A stretch of 64,000 bases of DNA from Paenibacillus nasutitermitis (GTDB lineage: Bacteria; Bacillota; Bacilli; Paenibacillales; Paenibacillaceae), in assembly GCF_014641075.1 (NCBI RefSeq), contig NZ_BMHP01000006.1, forward strand, positions 1 to 64,000, in the 5' to 3' direction. Under the pieces are notes generated by a model that did no database searches, was not told the origin of the DNA, and saw only the letters and a program-made list of their open reading frames with translations. The translations under genes were made by a program, and so were the position numbers. Positions within the stretch are counted from its first letter, which is position 1; every line of letters begins with the position of its first letter. Below, in pieces: positions 1 through 6,837 of the stretch.

Positions 1-137
1 AGGCAGGTTGCCTACGTGTTACTCACCCGTCCGCCGCTAATTCCATTAGAAGCAAGCTTCTAATGAAATCCGCTCGACTTGCATGTATTAGGCACGCCGC
101 CAGCGTTCGTCCTGAGCCAGGATCAAACTCTCCATAA
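1..137 (-). rRNA. rrs: 16S ribosomal RNA, 5' end (partial)
   Basis: Read on the minus strand, this begins with the universal 16S 5' region (AGAGTTTGATCCTGGCTCAG, the 27F site), followed by the ACGAACGCTGGCGGCGTGCC block and the variable V1 hairpin. The gene runs off the left edge, so only about the first 137 nt are present. The V1 loop shows a perfect short inverted repeat around ATTAGAAGCTTGCTTCTAAT. The 5' boundary was placed a few bases upstream of AGAGTTTGATC and is approximate. Confidence 0.97.
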
Positions 138-227
138 AAGAGATCCAAAGATCTCAAAGCTTACAGATAAGCTAAAAACAGCTCATTCTTTAAAACAAAA
201 TATTGTCGGATCGACGTGATCCATATG

Positions 228-245
228 TTCAGTTTTCAAGGAACT
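228..245 (-). promoter_or_regulatory. boxA-like antitermination element in rRNA leader
   Basis: The minus strand reads GTTCCTTGAAAACTGAAC between the rRNA promoter and the mature 16S end. This matches the (T/C)TTTGAAAACTGAA motif common in Bacillales rRNA leaders and spacers, where it binds the NusB/NusE antitermination complex. The function is inferred from the motif and its position. Confidence 0.6.
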
Positions 246-276
246 TGTTTGTCACTTTTTGCGGTGACAGGTGTTT

Positions 277-305
277 ATATTATCAGCTTCTGTCGAACAT
301 GTCAA
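277..305 (-). promoter_or_regulatory. rRNA operon SigA promoter (P2-like)
   Basis: On the minus strand, -35 TTGACA (300-305) and -10 TAATAT (277-282) are separated by exactly 17 bp, about 140 bp upstream of the mature 16S end. A weaker upstream candidate (TTGAAA 410-415, TATACG 388-393, 16 bp spacer) suggests a tandem P1/P2 arrangement, as is usual for rrn operons. Confidence 0.8.
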
Positions 306-601
306 CACTTTGTTTTTTCTTTGTACCAACTGCTTGTGTTTGTGTTGACGGTTGCTTCAAAAGCGACAAGAAATAATGTAACACGTCCGTATATTAAATA
401 CAAGCTATTTTTCAAAAGAACTGATAATTTCTTTTCATTCCGCCCCAAGGCCTTCTAAAATGCCCGAGATTTGGTTGATTTCAGGCTCAAGCACAATACA
501 CCGGTCCCCCAATCCAATATCATGCGATCATAGAAATCAATAAAGTCCAAACCCGGTATTAATGAATTATTTGCACCCCAGGACCAAAGCTTCCTACTAA
601 T

Positions 602-631
602 AAAAAGAACCGCAGCAGCCGCCGCGGTTCT
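602..631 (-). terminator. ligA intrinsic terminator
   Basis: The minus strand has an 8-bp stem, AGAACCGC/GCGGTTCT (606-613 and 624-631), followed by TTTTTA. It lies about 25 bp beyond the ligA stop. The stretch from about 420 to 600 between it and the rRNA promoter region shows no gene. Confidence 0.85.
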
Positions 632-655
632 CTAGGTAGAATGATATTGTTGAAG

Positions 656-2698
656 TTATCCGCCTAAAAGCTTGGCAAACTCCTCTTCATCCTCGATGAC
701 TGTGACCCCGAGCTCACGCGCCTTAGTCAGCTTGCTGCCTGCACTTTCGCCAGCGATAACGTAGTCTGTCTTCTTGGAGACGCTGCCGCTGACCTTGGCT
801 CCGCAGGCCTCAAGCTTTCTCGCTGCCTCGTCTCTGGTCATGGACGTCAGTGTTCCCGTCAGAACCACGGTTTTGCCATTGAAGACACTATCGGTGCGAA
901 CAGGTGCGGTCTGCTCAGCTTCAGCCTTTACACCAAGCTTCAGCATACGATCGATGCTCATAATGGCCACAGGGTCTCGGAAGTAGTTGTAGATGCTATC
1001 CGCTACAATCCCCCCGATATCGGGCAGTGAAATCAATTCCTCAATTGATGCGCTGCGGATGGCATCCAGATTGCCCAAGCTGTCAGCCAGCATTTTCGTC
1101 GTAGCTTTGCCAGTATTGGGGATTCCCAGCGCAAACAGAAAGGCAGCTAAATCCCGCTCCTTGGACTTCTCCAAAGCGGCGATCAAATTATTAGCTTTTT
1201 TCTCGCCAAACCGGTCCAGACCGATTAAGTCATCATAAGCCAGTTCATACAAATCGGACGGATCGCGGACACCGCATTCCTCAAACAACTGCTCCGCCGT
1301 CATTACGCTGAAGGACTCGATATCCATAGCGTCGCGGGAGGAGAAATGCGTGATGCGCCCAATCGTTTGCGGCCTGCAGTTCAGCTTGTTCAAACAGAAC
1401 AAATGCGCTCCACGCAGCTCAAGCGGTGTCCCGCATGATGGACAGTCTGCCGGAAACACAATTTCCTCTCCCCGCTCTTCATCCACCTTGCCGAGGATTT
1501 CCGGAATTACATCGTTGGAACGACGGATAAAAACATCGGTGCCCAAAGCGAATTTAAGGTTCTTGCGTTCGATATCGCCAACATTGTTCAGCGTACAGTT
1601 CTGCACGGTCACTCCAGCTAGCTCTACCGCCTCTACCCGTGCAACGGGGGTGATTTTGCCCGTACGCCCAACCTCCCATGAAACCGACTCCAGCTTTGTT
1701 GTCGTTTCCTCGGATTCAAATTTGTATGCCACGGCCCAGCGCGGGAATTTGTCCGTATAGCCCAGCGCCTGCCGCGTCCGCATATCTGTCAGCTTCACGA
1801 CAGCGCCATCAATCAAATAATCAAGTTCGGCACGCTTGAGAGCGATCTTCACCAACTCTTCCTGCACGTCTTCGATATTGTCGTAATACTCCGTATAAGG
1901 ATTAACCTTGAAGCGGTTTTCTTTAAGGAAGTCCACCATTTCCCGGTGATTGTCAAAGGCGACGCCTTCCGCATACCCCACGTTATAGAAATAAGCGTTT
2001 AGTTTGCGCTCCGCCGTCAAGCGCGGATTCTGGTTGCGCAGCGCGCCAGCCGCTGCGTTCCGTGCATTTTTAAGCGGCTCGGCCGCGGTCTGATTATAGG
2101 TATGCAAAACGGACAGGTTCATGATTCCCTCACCCTGAACCTCAATGACGCCGTCTTTAAACGGAATCGTCAAAGGGATGGATTTGATTGTTTTCACCTG
2201 GGCGAGAATCCCTTCCCCCGTGACGCCATTCCCCCGTGTGGCCGCCTGAACAAGCTTGCCCCTGTCATAAGTAAGATTAAGCGTAAGACCGTCAAATTTC
2301 TGTTCAATGACGTAGGTGGGATCGGGAAGCGGCGTCACATCGGGATTTTTCGCGTTAAAGTCGGCAATTGCTTTGCAAACACGATTATTCCACGTGACAA
2401 GTGCATCCTGATCCTGAGCCTTGTCAAGGCTCCACAGCCTTGATAGGTGGCGGTGGGGCAAAAAGCCTTTGAGAATTTCCCCGCCCACCCGAAGCGTAGG
2501 GGAATCGGGCAGTACATGAAGGGTTTGTTGCTCCATTGATACAAGCTCGTCATAAAGAACATCATATTCTTTATCGCTGATTGTCGGGTTATCAAGGGTG
2601 TAATAGTTGTAATTGAAGTGCTCGATTTGGTCAATCAGTTCCCTCATGCGCGCAAGCTGCTGCGGCTCAATGCTGTTTTCCGGCTGGATTGGGGGCAT
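656..2698 (-). CDS. ligA: NAD+-dependent DNA ligase LigA
   Basis: This enzyme seals nicks during replication and repair by adenylating an active-site lysine with NAD+. At 680 aa it is the usual LigA length. In order it has an N-terminal Ia region with NYYTLDNP, the adenylation motif EQKFDGL with its catalytic Lys (~aa 136), TRGNG, GRTGKITPVA, a Cys4 zinc finger (CPSCG...CLNKLNC, ~aa 410-432), HhH repeats and a C-terminal BRCT domain (~aa 600-680, starting FNGKTVVLTGTL). The adenylation domain reads KFDG and WSLDKAQ rather than the KIDG and PMLSLDNAF of most bacterial LigA, so it belongs to a divergent LigA clade. A good site (AAGGAAGG) sits 8 nt before the ATG. It lies downstream of pcrB-pcrA, as in B. 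subtilis. Confident call. Confidence 0.95.
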   Translation of the reverse strand: MPPIQPENSIEPQQLARMRELIDQIEHFNYNYYTLDNPTISDKEYDVLYDELVSMEQQTLHVLPDSPTLRVGGEILKGFLPHRHLSRLWSLDKAQDQDALVTWNNRVCKAIADFNAKNPDVTPLPDPTYVIEQKFDGLTLNLTYDRGKLVQAATRGNGVTGEGILAQVKTIKSIPLTIPFKDGVIEVQGEGIMNLSVLHTYNQTAAEPLKNARNAAAGALRNQNPRLTAERKLNAYFYNVGYAEGVAFDNHREMVDFLKENRFKVNPYTEYYDNIEDVQEELVKIALKRAELDYLIDGAVVKLTDMRTRQALGYTDKFPRWAVAYKFESEETTTKLESVSWEVGRTGKITPVARVEAVELAGVTVQNCTLNNVGDIERKNLKFALGTDVFIRRSNDVIPEILGKVDEERGEEIVFPADCPSCGTPLELRGAHLFCLNKLNCRPQTIGRITHFSSRDAMDIESFSVMTAEQLFEECGVRDPSDLYELAYDDLIGLDRFGEKKANNLIAALEKSKERDLAAFLFALGIPNTGKATTKMLADSLGNLDAIRSASIEELISLPDIGGIVADSIYNYFRDPVAIMSIDRMLKLGVKAEAEQTAPVRTDSVFNGKTVVLTGTLTSMTRDEAARKLEACGAKVSGSVSKKTDYVIAGESAGSKLTKARELGVTVIEDEEEFAKLLGG

Positions 2699-3010
2699 CG
2701 GACAAACCTTCCTTTCCTAAAGTGTGGCTTCCTGGAATCATTTCGCTTTAAAATAATGGTTGCAATCACTATTCTCTATATGCAAGCTTGAGCCAACAAG
2801 CCTGATAACATACCTTGGACCTTGGGCGATTTAACGGTCCCGATCAAACTAACGCCTTCCATCGAATAAATATTTCCAGGACCTTGACAGGAAAGAAACG
2901 GCCGCTCTGTCAAGCGACCGCTGCTGCAGTTCCACAGCAAGAGAAATTCCTTCTCTGGCCACGTAATTGCATGTTTGTTATCTGCTGCCAGCCATGGCCA
3001 ACTTGCAGTC
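2699..3010. other. pcrA-ligA intergenic region, no convincing gene
   Basis: These 312 bp separate the pcrA stop from the ligA start. A minus-strand open frame (2776-3033) and a plus-strand one (2815-3024) exist, but neither has a good ribosome binding site or a recognisable family, and the minus one overlaps pcrA. A GC-rich patch with short inverted segments (around 2895-2935) could fold but has no T-tract. The ligA ribosome binding site occupies the left end. Confidence 0.5.
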
Positions 3011-5350
3011 CTAGACTTTGGTAATCGGTGCAAAGCTCGCGAGCAGCTTCTTCAGACCGACCGGGGCAGGAAAAGCGATCTGCAGCTCCCTGTCATTGCC
3101 GCTGCCGCGCACGGCAACCACCGTGCCCACGCCCCATTTGGCATGCGAAACCTTGTCGCCTGCTGCAAAATCGCGCGCACCTTCGCCGCCGGCCGCAGCT
3201 GCGCCGCCGGCCGTGCGGGCTGCATCCAGCGGCGTGCTGACCCTCACGCCGCCCGCAGTTGCCGCCGGAGCGCCTGGCGCGGGCCGTCCCGCAGCTCCGC
3301 CGCGGAAACCAAACCCGGCACCACCACCTGAAGCCCCGCCATAGCGGCTGCCTGCCCCGATGCCGGAACCGGCCTGACGCCCGCCGTACGAGGAGGAAGC
3401 GACCGCCTTCACTTCGCCGGGCACTTCCTCAAGGAAACGAGATGGCGGATTTGCACTCGTGCGCCCGAACAGAGTCCGCATCCGCGCGCAGGTGAGATAA
3501 AGCCGCTCCTCCGCCCGGGTAATGCCGACGTAAGCCAGCCGGCGCTCTTCCTCCAACTCATCATTGTCCATCAAGGTGCGGCTGTGGGGGAATACTCCCT
3601 CCTCCATGCCGATAATGAATACGATCGGAAACTCCAGGCCCTTGGCACTGTGCATGGTCATCAGCACAATGGCATCCTTGACTCCGCCGTCAGGCTCTTC
3701 CTTGTTCATGGAGTCTATATCCGCGATGAGCGCCAGGTCCGTCAGGAAGGAAACCAGCGACTTATCTTCATTTCGTTTCTCAAAATCCTGGGTCACAGAC
3801 AGGAACTCGTCGATATTCTCCAGACGCGCTTTCGATTCCAGCGTATTCTCGCGCTGCAGTTCGTCGCGGTATCCGCTTAATTCCAGCACTTTCTCCGTTA
3901 ATTCCGTCACGGATAAATACTCCACCATCCGCGTCACATTATCGATGACGTCACGGAATTCCTTCAAGGCGCCGCGCGCCCTGCCGGTAATATCCAGCCA
4001 GTCAAGCTGCTCCAGAAGGGCAAAGATGGAGATGCCCCGTTCCGCAGCCTGCTCGGAAAGCCTGGCAACGGTCGTATCGCCGATGCCGCGCTTGGGCACA
4101 TTGACAATCCGTGCGAAACTTATATCGTCGTCCGGATTGGAAATAAGCCGCAGATAGGCGAGCAGATCCTTGATTTCTTTGCGGTCGTAGAAGCGAATGC
4201 CTCCGACGATCTGATAAGGAATATCGGATTTGATCAGTGTTTCCTCAATGACCCGCGACTGGGCGTTGGCGCGGTACAATATCGCATGGTCGGCAAACTT
4301 GCGGCCTTGCGACACATTCTTGCGGATTTCCGAGGTGATGTAATACCCCTCTTCATGCTCCGAATCTGCCTGATAGACCGTAATCGATTCCCCTTCGCCC
4401 CGATCTGTCCAAAGCTTCTTGGGCTTACGGCTGCTGTTCTGCTTGATAACGGCATTTGCCGCATTCAGAATATTCGCTGAAGAGCGGTAGTTCTGCTCCA
4501 GCATGATTGTTCTCGCCTCCGGATAATCCCCTTCAAAATTTAATATATTGGTGATATCCGCCCCCCGCCAGCGGTATATCGATTGATCGCTGTCGCCGAC
4601 TACGCAAATATTATGATGCTTGTCGGCGAGCATTTTACAAAGCATGTACTGGGCTCTGTTCGTATCCTGGTATTCATCCACATGAACAAAACGGAACTTG
4701 TTTTGATAGAAGTTCAGGACATCGGGTTCATCCGTGAACAGCTTGATGGTCATCATGATTAAATCGTCAAAATCCAGCGAGTTGTTGCTTTTCAGCCGCT
4801 TCTGGTAGGACTTGTATACCTTCGCGACAATTCCGTCGAAATAATCGCCGACCTTGTTTTCGAAGCGCTCGGGTGTAATAAGTTCATTCTTCGCGCCGCC
4901 GATCGCCGCCTGCACGCTTTTGGGCTCGAATTTCTTAATATCGATATTCAGATCCTTCATGCAGTTGCGGATAACCGAGAGCTGGTCGGCCGAGTCCAGA
5001 ATGGAGAAGCTGGAGGAGAAACCGATCCGGCTGATGTCCTTGCGCAAAATACGCACGCACATGGAGTGAAAGGTGGAAACCCAGATATCCTGCCCGCTCG
5101 GGCCGACAAGCGCCGAGACCCGCTCCTGCATCTCCCTCGCCGCTTTATTCGTAAAGGTGATGGCCAGAATACTCCACGGCGCAACACGCTTCTTCTCGAT
5201 CAAATAAGCAATCCGGTGCGTAAGCACACGGGTCTTGCCGCTGCCTGCACCAGCCATAATAAGAAGAGGACCGTCCGTTGCCAGCACGGCTTCTTGCTGC
5301 GGAGGATTCAACTTCTTTACCGCGGCGTCAATTCCAATATTATTCAGCAT
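3011..5350 (-). CDS. pcrA: ATP-dependent DNA helicase PcrA (UvrD/Rep family)
   Basis: This SF1A 3'-5' helicase acts in nucleotide excision repair, rolling-circle replication and removal of RNA polymerase. The start chosen (MLNNIGID..., 779 aa) has GAAAGGAG upstream; an in-frame start 15 codons earlier lacks a site. Motifs in order are Walker A (AGAGSGKTRVLTHR), motif Ia (ITFTNKAAREMQER), motif II (VDEYQDTN), motif III (GDSDQSIYRWRGAD), motif IV (LEQNYRS), motif V (MTMHSAKGLEFP) and motif VI (VGITRAEERL). Between the helicase core and the C-terminal RNA-polymerase-binding Tudor-like domain (KVSHAKWGVGTV) is a Gly/Ala/Pro-rich low-complexity linker (~aa 665-730). It is the middle gene of pcrB-pcrA-ligA. 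Confident call. Confidence 0.96.
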   Translation of the reverse strand: MLNNIGIDAAVKKLNPPQQEAVLATDGPLLIMAGAGSGKTRVLTHRIAYLIEKKRVAPWSILAITFTNKAAREMQERVSALVGPSGQDIWVSTFHSMCVRILRKDISRIGFSSSFSILDSADQLSVIRNCMKDLNIDIKKFEPKSVQAAIGGAKNELITPERFENKVGDYFDGIVAKVYKSYQKRLKSNNSLDFDDLIMMTIKLFTDEPDVLNFYQNKFRFVHVDEYQDTNRAQYMLCKMLADKHHNICVVGDSDQSIYRWRGADITNILNFEGDYPEARTIMLEQNYRSSANILNAANAVIKQNSSRKPKKLWTDRGEGESITVYQADSEHEEGYYITSEIRKNVSQGRKFADHAILYRANAQSRVIEETLIKSDIPYQIVGGIRFYDRKEIKDLLAYLRLISNPDDDISFARIVNVPKRGIGDTTVARLSEQAAERGISIFALLEQLDWLDITGRARGALKEFRDVIDNVTRMVEYLSVTELTEKVLELSGYRDELQRENTLESKARLENIDEFLSVTQDFEKRNEDKSLVSFLTDLALIADIDSMNKEEPDGGVKDAIVLMTMHSAKGLEFPIVFIIGMEEGVFPHSRTLMDNDELEEERRLAYVGITRAEERLYLTCARMRTLFGRTSANPPSRFLEEVPGEVKAVASSSYGGRQAGSGIGAGSRYGGASGGGAGFGFRGGAAGRPAPGAPAATAGGVRVSTPLDAARTAGGAAAAGGEGARDFAAGDKVSHAKWGVGTVVAVRGSGNDRELQIAFPAPVGLKKLLASFAPITKV

Positions 5351-5448
5351 AGAGATAAACAAGCTCCTTTCAGCTTGTCGGGAAACCCGATTCATTAGAA
5401 ATTCAGTATGAAATAATAGGTCTTGTTCGCATTTGTTCGCCTCTCTTC

Positions 5449-5477
5449 AGGATAGACAACCGGGCGGGCCGTGTCAA
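5449..5477 (-). promoter_or_regulatory. SigA promoter for pcrA
   Basis: The minus strand has TTGACA (5472-5477), a 17-bp spacer and TATCCT (5449-5454), about 100 bp upstream of the pcrA ATG. Between the promoter and the gene lies a near-perfect 10-bp tandem repeat (5421-5440; GCGAACAAAT then GCGAACAAGA). Its left half matches half of a Bacillus LexA/DinR box (CGAACRNRYG), but the second half does not. Confidence 0.65.
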
Positions 5478-5550
5478 TTGTTATCCTTTGCCTGAAACGA
5501 CTCTTTCCAAGATCCTCAAGTCCGTTCGCATGCGCTGCGCCAATAACAGC

Positions 5551-5586
5551 AAAAAATAAAAAACGGCTTTCGTAGGCGAACCGCTC
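5551..5586 (-). terminator. pcrB terminator
   Basis: An imperfect hairpin on the minus strand (GCGGTTCG / CGAAAGCCGT, loop CCTA) is followed by TTTTTTATTTTTT, about 45 bp past the pcrB stop. It separates pcrB from the pcrA promoter. Confidence 0.6.
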
Positions 5587-5631
5587 TATATGAAACCGAT
5601 TCGTCTATGGAAACCGTTCTTGTTTGTACTA

Positions 5632-6336
5632 TTACAAAAGTTCTGCGCAGCGTACCGCTCCCACTGTCTGCAAAGCCTGCTCCAGGCTCTCATAAACCGC
5701 GTTGCCGACGATCACCGTATGGGCAGCTTCCGCGGCCTGCCGCGCTTTCCCGGGGGTGTCGATGCCGCCGCCATAAAATAATCTTGCGCCCTGCAGCCGC
5801 CGGCGCATCCGTGCGACCAGAGGCAAATCTCCGAACATGCCGCTGTATTCCATATAGACGACGGGCAGATGCATTAACCGGTCCGCCATATAAAGGTAAG
5901 CCTCAACCTCTTCCACACTGAGCTCCGTATCGGCTTCGCTGACCTTCGCTGCAGTCGATTCGCCATTGAGCATCAGATAACCCTGCGCGCTCGTCTCCTG
6001 CCAGGGAATAAAGGCGCCAAATTTACGGAGTGCCTGCACCTGCCGTCCAATTACCCACTCCACGCGGGACGTATTGAGCACCATAGGGATAAAATAATGA
6101 TCGAATCCCGGCACAGCCGCCTCCTCATCCGACACCTCCAGCGCGCAAGGCACTTCATAGCGTCTGATCCGCGAGAGCAGCTCAACCGTATTGTCATAGG
6201 TCACCCCGCTGGATCCGCCAACGATGATGCCGTCTGTTCCCGAAAGACAAACCGCATCAAGTGCTTCGTCCGTCAGGCTCCGGTCTGGATCCAGTTTAAA
6301 CAGATGTCTCCACGTGCTGTAAATCTCCGCTTGCAT
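5632..6336 (-). CDS. pcrB: Heptaprenylglyceryl phosphate synthase PcrB
   Basis: This TIM-barrel prenyltransferase joins a long-chain polyprenyl diphosphate to sn-glycerol-1-phosphate, giving an archaeal-type ether lipid precursor in Bacillales. At 234 aa it has the usual length. FKLDPDRSLTDEALDAVCLSGTDGIIVGGSSGVTYDN is the classic N-terminal signature in two parts: the FKLDPD metal/substrate motif and the GTDGIIVGGSSGV phosphate loop. Later come the YMEYSG motif and the second phosphate-binding segment LFYGGGIDTPGKA near aa 185-197. GGAGGAA precedes the ATG. It starts 18 bp after the STAS gene, so it is probably cotranscribed with the signalling cassette upstream. Confident call. Confidence 0.93.
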   Translation of the reverse strand: MQAEIYSTWRHLFKLDPDRSLTDEALDAVCLSGTDGIIVGGSSGVTYDNTVELLSRIRRYEVPCALEVSDEEAAVPGFDHYFIPMVLNTSRVEWVIGRQVQALRKFGAFIPWQETSAQGYLMLNGESTAAKVSEADTELSVEEVEAYLYMADRLMHLPVVYMEYSGMFGDLPLVARMRRRLQGARLFYGGGIDTPGKARQAAEAAHTVIVGNAVYESLEQALQTVGAVRCAELL

Positions 6337-6354
6337 CTACCATTCCTCCAACTT

Positions 6355-6720
6355 CTACAATTCCAATGCTTCAATCCGTTGGATGACGGCAAATTCATTG
6401 GGATAAAGCATGAGATATTCCGTTAATCCCACCATTCGAAACAGCTTCTCATAGTGGGCTGTTACTCCCCAGGCAAACGTGTGCACGCCAGCTTTGCGTC
6501 CCATTCGCGCGAGCCGGATGAGAACAGCCATCCCGCCGCTGTTGATATAGGTAACCTTCGTTAAATCAAGCGCCATGAACCGGATGCTTTTGCCCAGTTC
6601 CACCTCATTCTCAAGTCCCGACAACAAACCGTTCTCTGCGGCTTTGGTCAATTCTCCGCCAAGCTTTAATACGATGCCGTTTGGAAATTCCCGGGTCTCC
6701 ATTGTAAAGGATTGCTCCAT
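6355..6720 (-). CDS. STAS-domain anti-sigma factor antagonist (RsbV/SpoIIAA-like)
   Basis: This is a single-domain 121-aa cytoplasmic protein. The STAS fold signature spans the whole length: MALDLTKVTYINSGGMAVLI with a Ser at about aa 61 in the position of the phospho-Ser of RsbV/SpoIIAA (the residue before Gly). Such proteins are inactivated when phosphorylated by an RsbW-type kinase and reactivated by a PP2C phosphatase. Both activities are encoded by the gene just upstream in one polypeptide (6838-8982), so that protein is its likely partner. The start has GAGGAGG about 10 nt upstream. The output partner (a sigma factor or another target) is not in the window. It could alternatively control a non-sigma target, as in SypA or RsbR systems. 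Confidence 0.88.
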   Translation of the reverse strand: MEQSFTMETREFPNGIVLKLGGELTKAAENGLLSGLENEVELGKSIRFMALDLTKVTYINSGGMAVLIRLARMGRKAGVHTFAWGVTAHYEKLFRMVGLTEYLMLYPNEFAVIQRIEALEL

Positions 6721-6837
6721 TGCTTTACCGCCTCCTCTCCATTAACTTTGTTTACAGGACATAATCAGACAAAATCTGAATACCGGTCCTTCCGGAAAGC
6801 CGATTTTGTGTATAATCAATCACCTTTTGAAAGGGTT

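Noticed and set aside
216..458. Plus-strand ORF of 80 aa over the rRNA leader
   Set aside because: It covers the rRNA promoter and leader on the opposite strand, has no ribosome binding site and low-complexity codons.
2776..3033. Minus-strand 85-aa ORF between pcrA and ligA
   Set aside because: It overlaps pcrA, has no convincing ribosome binding site and no recognisable family, so it was left as unassigned spacer.
3018..3344. Ala/Pro-rich plus-strand ORF at the end of pcrA
   Set aside because: It is the complement of the GC-rich PcrA linker; the composition explains its openness.
5421..5440. Consensus LexA/DinR box before pcrA
   Set aside because: Only half the palindrome matches; reported as a tandem repeat instead.
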